This document shows positions 57,086-64,000 of a DNA stretch of 64,000 bases, in pieces (positions within the stretch are counted from its first letter, which is position 1; each line of letters begins with the position of its first letter). Origin of the DNA: an uncultured Psychroserpens sp. (lineage in GTDB: Bacteria > Bacteroidota > Bacteroidia > Flavobacteriales > Flavobacteriaceae). The stretch covers positions 1 to 64,000 of the forward strand of contig CANKZZ010000001.1 in NCBI GenBank assembly GCA_947488655.1, given 5' to 3'. Below the pieces are notes generated by a model. It worked only from the letters and a program-made list of their open reading frames with translations, was not told where the DNA came from and searched no databases. Position numbers and translations under genes: made by a program.

Positions 57086-57445
57086 ATGAAAAAATTTTAC
57101 TATCTCAAAACATGTAGTACTTGTGTAAGAATTATTAAAGCATTGAATTTACCAAATGATGTCAAATTTCAAGATATAAAAACCGAGAGTATAACTCTAA
57201 AGCAATTAGAAGAGTTAGCAGAATTGGCAGGAAGTTACGAGGCGCTTTTTAGTAAAAGAGCTAAGCTATATAAAGAAATGGGACTAAAAGATTTAGATTT
57301 AAAAGATGCAGATTTTAAGCAATATATATTAGACCATTATACGTTTTTAAAACGTCCTGTTTTAATCTATAATGACTCTATTTTTATTGGTAACAGTTCA
57401 AAAACAGTAGAAGCTGCAAAGGCTTTTATTCTTGCAAATGAATAG
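57086..57445 (+). CDS. ArsC/Spx-family thioredoxin-fold protein
   Basis: A 119-residue protein with CSTC (Cys10, Cys13) near the N-terminus and a family-like FLKRPVLIYNDSIFIG stretch before the C-terminal helix. This is the layout of the arsenate reductase-like group, which also includes Spx regulators and YffB. The CxxC pair resembles Spx more than classical ArsC, but the function cannot be settled. No arsenic-resistance genes are nearby. Its stop overlaps the EamA-type gene start. Confidence 0.82.
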   Translation: MKKFYYLKTCSTCVRIIKALNLPNDVKFQDIKTESITLKQLEELAELAGSYEALFSKRAKLYKEMGLKDLDLKDADFKQYILDHYTFLKRPVLIYNDSIFIGNSSKTVEAAKAFILANE

Positions 57446-58331
57446 TCGTACTTTTGCTTTAATAGCACTCTTTATGGTGCAGGTTCTTTATGGCTTAAAT
57501 TATACTTATGCTAAAAATGTAATGAATGAAAACTTCATTAAACCATTTGGCTTTGTATTGCTTAGAGTTGCAGGTGCCACACTTTTATTTTGGTTAATGG
57601 GTTTTGTTTTTAAGAGTGAAAAAATAGACCGTAAAGATTATGTTACTATCTTTTTTGCAGCTGTTTTTGGTGTAGGAATTAATATGATATTATTTTTAAA
57701 AGGTTTAGAGCTAACCTCACCAATACATGCCTCTGTAATTATGACTATAACACCTGTTATTATCATGGTACTTTCTATATTTTTCTTAAATGAGAAACTC
57801 ACTAAACTTAAAATTGGTGGTATTTTTTTAGCGTTTTGTGGAGGAGTTCTATTAACTGCCTTAGGCAAGTCTGATAGGGTTGGTGATAATGTTTTACTTG
57901 GTAATATTTTTATTTTTATAAATGCAATATCATATAGTATTTATGTAATAATTATTAAAAAACTTACAGCTAAATACCATCCTTTTACCTTTATAAAATG
58001 GCTCTTTTTATTCGGGCTAATTTTAATATTACCGTTTGGTTATGGAGAAACTACAGAGATTGTTTGGAGTAGTTTCTCGCCATACATATGGTTTTCTGTG
58101 CTATTTGTAATAATTGGCGCAACCTTTGGTACTTACTTTTTAAACCCATTAGCATTAAAATCTCTTAAAGCATCTACAGTAGGTGTATTTATTTATTTAC
58201 AGCCTGTAATTGCAGGTCTTTTTGCAATAATTATGGGTGCAGACAAAATAGACAGCATTAAAATTATGGCTATGTGTCTCATTTTTTCTGGAGTATATCT
58301 GGTAACTAAGAAACCTAAAAAACTAATTTAA
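57438..58331 (+). CDS. EamA-type (DMT) transporter
   Basis: An inner-membrane protein of 297 residues with ten hydrophobic segments arranged as two EamA repeats (FVLLRVAGATLLFWL near 35, ASVIMTITPVIIMVLS near 98, second repeat from about 148). It exports an unknown metabolite. I use the ATG at 57438, which overlaps the upstream stop; a TTG at 57432 is also in frame. The last nine bases overlap the convergent thioesterase gene. Confidence 0.88.
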   Translation: MNSRTFALIALFMVQVLYGLNYTYAKNVMNENFIKPFGFVLLRVAGATLLFWLMGFVFKSEKIDRKDYVTIFFAAVFGVGINMILFLKGLELTSPIHASVIMTITPVIIMVLSIFFLNEKLTKLKIGGIFLAFCGGVLLTALGKSDRVGDNVLLGNIFIFINAISYSIYVIIIKKLTAKYHPFTFIKWLFLFGLILILPFGYGETTEIVWSSFSPYIWFSVLFVIIGATFGTYFLNPLALKSLKASTVGVFIYLQPVIAGLFAIIMGADKIDSIKIMAMCLIFSGVYLVTKKPKKLI

Positions 58332-58799
58332 ATCTTGAGGTTTTTTACCAGATTGTCGTGTATCTTCTTTTGTTAAGGTTTTAAAGTTTGATGACTTCGG
58401 AAATTTAGAAACCAACTCCTTTAAATACTCAGGAAGCATTGTTAAGCTTCTCGTTTTTAAATCTATCCAAGCACCAAGAATATCACATGTAGCAACATGT
58501 TTTCCTTTTTGATTATAAAAGTTATGTTCAAATTTAAAAAACATGCCATCATCACTTAAACCCGAAACAGTAAGCGATACTGTTAATGTTTGACCTAGAA
58601 AAGATTCTTTAAAATAATGTATCTGCTCAGAGAAAACTACTGGTCCAATACCATACTCAATAAGCTTTTTCATAGAAAACCCATGCGCGTTTAAAAAACC
58701 AACACGTGTGTGACTCATAAAGTTTAAATAAGCAGAATTGGCTAAATGCCCATTTGCATCCACATCACTCCATCTAATTTCAAAATCTTTTTTGTACAT
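58323..58799 (-). CDS. Acyl-CoA thioesterase (4HBT/YbgC-like hotdog fold)
   Basis: A 158-residue hotdog-fold protein. The 4HBT signature is IRWSDVDANGHLANSAYLNFM, with the catalytic-type Asp and the His of GHLANS, followed by the usual RVGFLNAHG segment. It hydrolyses acyl-CoA or aryl-CoA thioesters; the exact substrate is unknown. The C-terminal tail is polar and overlaps the neighbouring gene end. Confidence 0.88.
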   Translation of the reverse strand: MYKKDFEIRWSDVDANGHLANSAYLNFMSHTRVGFLNAHGFSMKKLIEYGIGPVVFSEQIHYFKESFLGQTLTVSLTVSGLSDDGMFFKFEHNFYNQKGKHVATCDILGAWIDLKTRSLTMLPEYLKELVSKFPKSSNFKTLTKEDTRQSGKKPQDLN

Positions 58800-58818
58800 A
58801 TTTTAATATTTAAGTGTA

Positions 58819-58826
58819 CAAAGTTA
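58819..58826 (-). promoter_or_regulatory. -7 box for the thioesterase gene
   Basis: TAACTTTG on the minus strand, 19 nt before the ATG at 58799, with TTTG (58846-58843) sixteen nt upstream, just under the usual spacing. Confidence 0.4.
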
Positions 58827-58876
58827 TCGTTTTTTATAAACCCAAACGATGCGCTTTAAAACTTTATGATTTTAGT

Positions 58877-58884
58877 TACCTTTG
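58877..58884 (+). promoter_or_regulatory. -7 box for yicC-gmk-nadD
   Basis: TACCTTTG matches TAnnTTTG, 20 nt before the yicC ATG. No -33 TTG is visible. Confidence 0.45.
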
Positions 58885-58904
58885 TCCAACTTTAAATAGC
58901 GTGC

Positions 58905-59762
58905 ATGATACAATCAATGACAGGATATGGTAAGTCTGTAATACAGCTTCCTACTAAAAAAATATCAATAGAAATTAAATCTCTAAATAGTAAAAATTTA
59001 GATCTCAATACACGAATGCCTTCAATGTATCGTGAAAAGGAGTTAGCCATTAGAAAGCTTATTGCCTCAAAATTAGTAAGAGGTAAAGTAGATTTTTCTC
59101 TATATATGGAAATTACAGGAGAAGAAACCTCAACACAACTTAACAAAACGGTTGTAAAACAATACATCAAACAACTTAAAGAGGTTGTAGATGGTGATGA
59201 TACCGAAATGTTAAAAATGGCAATTCGTATGCCTGATGCATTAACTACTGAGCGCGACGAAATAGATGAAGATGAATGGAATGAAATCTCTGCAGTAATT
59301 GATAGTAGTCTAGAAAAAATTCAACAATACAGGCTTGATGAAGGCCAAACTCTGGAAGATGATTTTGTTGGTCGTGTACAAACTATTTCTACACTTCTAG
59401 ATGAAGTAATTGCAATGGATCCAAATCGTATAGACGGTGTGAGAGAGCGATTAACTAAAGGTATTGCTGATATAAAAGAAAAAGTAGATGAAAACCGTTT
59501 TGAGCAAGAACTTGTCTACTACATAGAAAAATTTGATATTACCGAAGAAAAAGTACGTTTAAAAAATCATTTGGAGTATTTTCAAAAAGCTTTAAAAAGT
59601 GATGATTCTAATGGTAAAAAATTAGGTTTTATTTCTCAAGAAATGGGAAGAGAGATAAATACAATTGGCTCTAAATCAAATTATGCACCGATGCAAAAAT
59701 TGGTGGTACAAATGAAAGATGAGCTAGAGAAAATTAAGGAACAGTTATTGAATGTGCTTTAA
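58905..59762 (+). CDS. yicC: YicC/YloC-family endoribonuclease
   Basis: The 285-residue protein starts MIQSMTGYGKSV, the family signature, and ends with YAPMQKLVVQMKDELEKIKEQLLNVL-type helix residues. The DNRFEQE-like stretch DENRFEQELVYY near 205 and the ENHLEYF-like KNHLEYF near 227 are conserved. YicC proteins are metal-dependent ribonucleases. It precedes gmk, a pairing seen across many bacteria, and the three genes yicC-gmk-nadD form a likely operon. Confidence 0.93.
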   Translation: MIQSMTGYGKSVIQLPTKKISIEIKSLNSKNLDLNTRMPSMYREKELAIRKLIASKLVRGKVDFSLYMEITGEETSTQLNKTVVKQYIKQLKEVVDGDDTEMLKMAIRMPDALTTERDEIDEDEWNEISAVIDSSLEKIQQYRLDEGQTLEDDFVGRVQTISTLLDEVIAMDPNRIDGVRERLTKGIADIKEKVDENRFEQELVYYIEKFDITEEKVRLKNHLEYFQKALKSDDSNGKKLGFISQEMGREINTIGSKSNYAPMQKLVVQMKDELEKIKEQLLNVL

Positions 59763-59826
59763 AAAAATGGTCTACTTATCAAAATAAGACCTAATATATA
59801 GAGTAAGACAAATTTAAAATAAAACC

Positions 59827-60417
59827 GTGTCAGAAATAAAAAACAAAAATAGAGGAAAACTAATTGTGTTCTCAGCACCTTCGGGATCTGGAAAAACAAC
59901 TATTGTAAGACATTTACTCAAACAAAAAGAACTCAACTTGGAGTTTTCTATTTCGGCTACATCAAGAGCAAAACGTGGTAACGAAATACATGGTAAAGAT
60001 TACTACTTTCTAGACGTTAAAGATTTTAAAAACCGCATTAAAAACGATGAGTTTTTAGAATGGGAAGAAGTATATCGTGATAATTTCTACGGAACATTAA
60101 AAACAGAAATTGAACGTATTTGGGGAAAAGGAAAAAATGTAATTTTTGATATTGATGTCTCTGGAGGTTTGCGTATAAAACGAAAATTCCCAGAAGAAAC
60201 AATAGCTATTTTTGTTAAACCACCAGATTTAAACGAGCTTATAATACGATTAAAAGAACGTGGAGAAGAGAGCGAAGATAAAATAAGCATGAGAGTTGCA
60301 AAAGCGCCATCTGAGTTGGCAACCGCACCACTATTTGATAAAATTGTTTTAAACAAAGATTTAGATACTGCTCTCGAAGAGGCATATAGCCTAGTATCAA
60401 ATTTTATTGAAGCCTAA
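59827..60417 (+). CDS. gmk: Guanylate kinase
   Basis: Gmk phosphorylates GMP to GDP. The 196-residue protein has P-loop PSGSGKTT at about 18-25, the GMP-binding SRAKRGNEIHGKDYYF, and WEEVYRDNFYGT. The start is GTG at 59827, since the P-loop sits at the usual distance from it and no closer ATG exists. It lies 64 nt after yicC and 3 nt before nadD. Confidence 0.96.
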   Translation: MSEIKNKNRGKLIVFSAPSGSGKTTIVRHLLKQKELNLEFSISATSRAKRGNEIHGKDYYFLDVKDFKNRIKNDEFLEWEEVYRDNFYGTLKTEIERIWGKGKNVIFDIDVSGGLRIKRKFPEETIAIFVKPPDLNELIIRLKERGEESEDKISMRVAKAPSELATAPLFDKIVLNKDLDTALEEAYSLVSNFIEA

Positions 60418-60420
60418 ATT

Positions 60421-60999
60421 ATGAAGATTGGTTTATACTTTGGCACATTTAACCCTATTCATATTGGTCATTTAACAATAGCCAATCATCTCGCAGAGCA
60501 TAGTGATTTAGATAAAATTTGGTTTGTTGTAACACCTCATAGTCCTTTTAAAAAGAAAAGTTCGTTATTAGATAATCGTCAACGATATGAAATGGTCTAT
60601 CGTGCAACAAAAGATTATGATAAACTAGAACCAAGTGATATTGAGTTTAATTTGCCACAACCAAATTACACTATTAATACATTAACTTATCTTCAAGAAA
60701 AATATCCAAAACATGAATTTTCACTCATTATGGGTGAGGATAATTTAAAGAGTTTTCATAAATGGAAAAATTATGAACTCATTTTAGAGCATCACGATAT
60801 CTACGTGTATCCAAGAATATCTGAAGGAAAAACAGATACACAATTTCACAATCATAAGAAGATACATAGAATAAATGCACCCATCATGGAACTATCTTCT
60901 ACTTTTTTACGTAAATCTATAAAAGAGGGCAAAAATATACGCCCAATGTTACCAGAGCATGTCTGGGAATATTTAGATGAGATGAATTTTTATAGATAG
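60421..60999 (+). CDS. nadD: Nicotinate-nucleotide adenylyltransferase
   Basis: NadD adenylates nicotinate mononucleotide in NAD synthesis. The 192-residue protein has the nucleotidyltransferase GTFNPIHIGH motif (His14, His17), the VTPHSPFKKK stretch and the C-terminal ISSTxxR-like ELSSTFLRKSIKEG. It directly follows gmk by 3 nt. Confidence 0.96.
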   Translation: MKIGLYFGTFNPIHIGHLTIANHLAEHSDLDKIWFVVTPHSPFKKKSSLLDNRQRYEMVYRATKDYDKLEPSDIEFNLPQPNYTINTLTYLQEKYPKHEFSLIMGEDNLKSFHKWKNYELILEHHDIYVYPRISEGKTDTQFHNHKKIHRINAPIMELSSTFLRKSIKEGKNIRPMLPEHVWEYLDEMNFYR

Positions 61000-61125
61000 A
61001 AATACAATAAATATTTAGTTTAAACGTTGCTCTATTTAACAAGAAGAAAATACAAACTAATTGTTAAAATTGTTTCAATCATTAAAAAATATCTTTACAT
61101 TTATTATCTAATTTTTTAATCATAA

Positions 61126-61464
61126 ATGAGTACAACACTTATCATAGGAATTTCCCTCATCTCCCTATTACTCTATAAGGTTTTAGAATGCGTTAAACGT
61201 AACAACCTCACTAAATTAGGCAAAATTAAGTTTTCAATTTCATCATTATTAATAATCGCGTACATTGCTACGGGTTACTTTTTAAATTATCCAGACTCTT
61301 TATATTGGTTTATATTTTTAGCTGTAATAATTTTAGCTTTTAGTCTGTCATCACAACTTGTTAGGCAAGAATTTAAACGTTATTTAGCACTAAGTAATAA
61401 GGATAAAATTATAAATACTTTATACTACACCTTAACTTTTGTTAGTATATCTATCATATTTTAA
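61126..61464 (+). CDS. Unknown small membrane protein
   Basis: 112 residues with about four hydrophobic segments and basic loops (ECVKRNNLTKLGKIKF, RQEFKRY). I do not recognise a family. The frame is open and long for this AT-rich DNA, but it has no clear -7/-33 promoter. Its last four bases overlap the convergent yraN gene. A real gene is likely but not certain. Confidence 0.55.
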   Translation: MSTTLIIGISLISLLLYKVLECVKRNNLTKLGKIKFSISSLLIIAYIATGYFLNYPDSLYWFIFLAVIILAFSLSSQLVRQEFKRYLALSNKDKIINTLYYTLTFVSISIIF

Positions 61465-61820
61465 AAATGATAAAAAGCATCTTCTAAATGCTCTAAACTC
61501 ATACCTTTTTTATTTAACACAATGGCAATTATATCAAAACGCACATCTACATCCATACTATTATCATTCACAAAATAATCTACAGCTTTAATAATACGTT
61601 GTATTTGCTTGGGTTTTAAGAATTGTTGAGGGTCTCCAAAATCTTTACTTGTTCTTGTCTTAACCTCTACTATAGCCAAAATATTATCTTTTTTAGCAAT
61701 GATATCTACTTCGGCTTTTTGATAGACGTAATTTTTAGCCAAAATCTCATAATCGTTTTTAAGCAAAAAGTTTACAGCTAATTCTTCTCCTTTTTTTCCT
61801 AGTTCGTTATGATCTGCCAA
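61461..61820 (-). CDS. yraN: YraN family (UPF0102) putative endonuclease
   Basis: A 119-residue protein with the restriction-endonuclease-like fold. It has NELGKKGEELAVNFL at the N-terminus, the acidic Asp39 in AEVDIIA and the Glu52-x-Lys54 pair in VEVKTRTS, followed by KPKQIQRI. The family is often linked with competence or Holliday-junction-type processing, but its substrate is not proven. The length is typical. Confidence 0.93.
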   Translation of the reverse strand: MADHNELGKKGEELAVNFLLKNDYEILAKNYVYQKAEVDIIAKKDNILAIVEVKTRTSKDFGDPQQFLKPKQIQRIIKAVDYFVNDNSMDVDVRFDIIAIVLNKKGMSLEHLEDAFYHF

Positions 61821-61875
61821 AATTTAATAATTGGTAAAAGTTTAATATTTAAAAGCTTTATAACTGTAAAATGGT

Positions 61876-62886
61876 CTATTCAAAAACTACAGTAGTACCA
61901 TCTTTACGTACTTGCATGGTTATTACTTCTCCCAAAACCATAGCACGATTATCTTTTTCATGACCTGCTGGCATACCAAATGCAATTGGAAAATCATAAT
62001 CTGCTAAAGCATCAAGAATCAATTGCTCTACAGATGTTCCCCAAGGTGTTGTGTTTTTTCGCATTTTACTCATACCTCCAACCAAAACACCTGCACAATT
62101 ATCAAAATATCCAGCGCGTTTCATACTTTGAAGCATACGATCTATATGATACTTATACTCTCCAATTTCTTCAATAAATAAAATTTTACCAGTTGTATCT
62201 ATACTTTCTTTAGAGCCTAGCATAGTATGAAGTATGGTAAGGTTTCCGCCAACTAATGGTCCGCTTGCCTCACCTACTCTATTGTATGTAGAACCTTTTA
62301 AGGTGTAATAAACTGGTTTTCCAAAAATTGTAGACTTAAAGGTTTGCACAGTTTCTTTTATTTCTGAAATATCTTTTGGTAAGCTCACGCACATCATAGC
62401 ATGAATACTTTGAAAACCTTCATTATGAAATTGATTGTGTAACGCTGTAATATCACTATAGCCAATAAGCCATTTTGGGTTTTTCTTAAACTTAGTATAG
62501 TCTAATTTGTCTAAAATTCTAACAGTACCATAACCACCTCGAGCACACCATATCGCACTTATTGTTGGGTCGTCCATTGCTTTTTGAAAATCTTCGCAAC
62601 GCTCTGCATCTGTTCCTGCAAAATGGTCTGCTTTGTTAAACACGTTTTTACCAACAACCGCATGTAATCCCCAACTTTGTAACAAAGCAACTGCTTGGGC
62701 AACCTCATCATTTCGGTTTTTTAATATTCCAGATGGTGCAACAATTGCAACGGTATCGCCAGATTTTAAAAATGGTGGTTGTATCAAAACGGTTGAATTT
62801 TTTTGGACAGATTTATCTTGAGCACTAACATTTCCGAAGAAAAAACATGCGCAAATTAAGATTAAAAAACAATGAATTTTAGTCAT
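61876..62886 (-). CDS. Exported LD-carboxypeptidase (peptidase S66)
   Basis: LD-carboxypeptidases trim the terminal D-Ala from murein tetrapeptides. The protein has the S66 triad: Ser144 in IGYSDITALH, a Glu in FIEEIGEYKYH (239/240) and His309 in PAGHEKDNRA. The conserved CARGGYGTVRIL is also present. I choose the ATG at 62886, which begins a signal peptide MTKIHCFLILICACFFFGNV with processing near VSAQ; an ATG at 62901 adds five residues. E. coli LdcA is cytoplasmic, so export is noteworthy. It is divergent from metG. Confidence 0.9.
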   Translation of the reverse strand: MTKIHCFLILICACFFFGNVSAQDKSVQKNSTVLIQPPFLKSGDTVAIVAPSGILKNRNDEVAQAVALLQSWGLHAVVGKNVFNKADHFAGTDAERCEDFQKAMDDPTISAIWCARGGYGTVRILDKLDYTKFKKNPKWLIGYSDITALHNQFHNEGFQSIHAMMCVSLPKDISEIKETVQTFKSTIFGKPVYYTLKGSTYNRVGEASGPLVGGNLTILHTMLGSKESIDTTGKILFIEEIGEYKYHIDRMLQSMKRAGYFDNCAGVLVGGMSKMRKNTTPWGTSVEQLILDALADYDFPIAFGMPAGHEKDNRAMVLGEVITMQVRKDGTTVVFE

Positions 62887-62929
62887 ATTGTAAATGTACA
62901 TTTTTTTTCTAAATCCCTTGCAAAATGCG

Positions 62930-62937
62930 TACTTTTG
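62930..62937 (+). promoter_or_regulatory. -7 box for metG
   Basis: TACTTTTG matches TAnnTTTG 23 nt before the metG ATG. The nearest TTG is only 9 nt upstream, too close for a -33 element. Confidence 0.45.
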
Positions 62938-62960
62938 TAGCTTGTTAAAACGAAAACAAG

Positions 62961-64000
62961 ATGTCTAAAAGATATACAATTACAGCTGCTTTACCATACA
63001 CCAACGGTCCAATACATATTGGGCATTTAGCTGGTGTTTATGTGCCTGCAGATATTTTTGCACGCTACAAAAGATTAACTGGTAATGACGTCGCTTTTAT
63101 ATGCGGTAGCGATGAACACGGTGTGCCTATTACCATTAAAGCAAAAAAAGAAGGTGTTACGCCTCAAGATATCGTTGATAAATACCATGCGATAATCAAA
63201 AAATCTTTTATTGATTTTGGTATTACGTTTGACAATTACTCACGTACGTCTGCAAAAATTCATCATGATACCGCACAAGAGTTTTTTAAAACTCTTAATG
63301 ATAAAGGAGAATTTATAGAGGAGGTTACAGAGCAGTTGTATGATGAAGAAGCTAACCAGTTTTTAGCAGACCGTTTTGTGACAGGAACGTGCCCAAAATG
63401 TGGTAATGAAGAGGCTTATGGAGATCAATGTGAGAGTTGTGGCTCGAGTTTAAATGCAACAGATTTAATCAATCCAAAATCGGCAATTACTGGTAATGTA
63501 CCTACATTAAAAGAAACAAAACACTGGTTTTTACCACTAGATAAGCATGAAGCTTTTTTAAGAGAATGGATTTTAAAAGGTCATAAAAAAGATTGGAAAC
63601 CTAATGTTTACGGACAAGTAAAATCATGGCTCGATGATGGTTTACGACCAAGAGCTGTAACACGAGATTTAGATTGGGGAATTCCTGTACCTGCTCCTGG
63701 TGGTGAAGGCAAAGTTCTTTATGTTTGGTTTGATGCACCAATTGGTTACATTTCTGCAACTAAAGAATGGGCTGAGCGAGAAGGTAAAGATTGGGAACCG
63801 TATTGGAAAGATGAAGACACCAAACTCGTTCATTTTATTGGTAAAGATAATATCGTATTTCACTGTATTATTTTCCCATCAATGTTAAAAGCCGAAGGGT
63901 CATATATTTTACCAGATAATGTGCCAGCCAATGAGTTTTTAAATTTAGAAGGCAACAAATTATCGACCTCAAAAAACTGGGCTGTTTGGTTACCAGATTA
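62961..64000 (+). CDS. metG: Methionyl-tRNA synthetase, 3' truncated by the window
   Basis: Charges tRNA-Met. About 346 residues are visible, with the class I HIGH motif in [11 protein letters not shown], the zinc knuckle [18 protein letters not shown] near 140-160, DLDWGIPVP and the KMSKS-like [11 protein letters not shown] near the window end. The anticodon-binding and C-terminal parts lie outside. Nothing is odd in the visible part. Confidence 0.98.
   Translation, partial: MSKRYTITAALPYTNGPIHIGHLAGVYVPADIFARYKRLTGNDVAFICGSDEHGVPITIKAKKEGVTPQDIVDKYHAIIKKSFIDFGITFDNYSRTSAKIHHDTAQEFFKTLNDKGEFIEEVTEQLYDEEANQFLADRFVTGTCPKCGNEEAYGDQCESCGSSLNATDLINPKSAITGNVPTLKETKHWFLPLDKHEAFLREWILKGHKKDWKPNVYGQVKSWLDDGLRPRAVTRDLDWGIPVPAPGGEGKVLYVWFDAPIGYISATKEWAEREGKDWEPYWKDEDTKLVHFIGKDNIVFHCIIFPSMLKAEGSYILPDNVPANEFLNLEGNKLSTSKNWAVWLPD

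Overview
The window reads as chromosome of a marine-type Flavobacteriaceae (phylum Bacteroidota). The DNA is AT-rich. Several intergenic regions carry -7 boxes of the Bacteroidetes form TAnnTTTG. Secreted proteins end in type IX secretion (T9SS) sorting domains. Two TonB-dependent receptors, a DUF4270 lipoprotein and a detached atpD-atpC pair also fit this group. I see no rRNA, tRNA, CRISPR array, phage or transposase gene. The left edge cuts a large adhesin-like gene and the right edge cuts metG.

Layout. 1-9.1 kb, all minus strand: partial secreted TSP3/LamG protein, radA, two paralogous exported esterase-like proteins in which the nucleophile serine is replaced by Asp, a flippase-like membrane protein, panD and panC. 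9.2-20.2 kb, plus strand: a reduced glycosyltransferase-5-like protein, a DUF4270 lipoprotein, glmS, a TonB receptor paired with an SGNH-hydrolase lipoprotein, and atpDC. 20.3-25.9 kb: a damage-inducible mutagenesis divergon, with an HTH-S24 repressor plus umuD leftward and a DnaE-type polymerase plus dinB rightward. 25.9-27.8 kb: a small HTH gene with two duplicated DUF2975 membrane proteins and a possible leaderless gene. 27.8-37.8 kb: biotin genes bioF, DUF2007, bioD, bioA and a ketoacyl synthase, then an NfeD-flotillin pair, an exported hydrolase and bioB. 37.9-53.7 kb: a cupin-like oxygenase, a small barrel protein, recX, a 1864-residue T9SS substrate, a heme-type TonB receptor, recO, a PorZ-like propeller protein, gdhA and another barrel-like protein. 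53.7-64 kb: mostly housekeeping genes (gamma-family transsulfuration enzyme, antiporter, ArsC-like, EamA, thioesterase, yicC-gmk-nadD, yraN, an exported LD-carboxypeptidase, metG).

How the genes work together. Four themes stand out. Pantothenate and biotin synthesis feed CoA and acyl metabolism. Outer-membrane uptake and T9SS secretion are represented by receptors, substrates and a PorZ-like component. DNA repair is represented by radA, recX, recO and the mutagenesis divergon. Envelope precursor supply is represented by glmS.

The most unusual signals are two. The first is the short word TTCTTCGGAA, seen 13 times on both strands, in several reading frames and between genes, far above a rough composition-based expectation. 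The second is the mutagenesis divergon, with inverted repeats overlapping both promoters and a DnaE whose PHP metal site looks degraded. All calls come from reading the sequence by eye; no database search was run.
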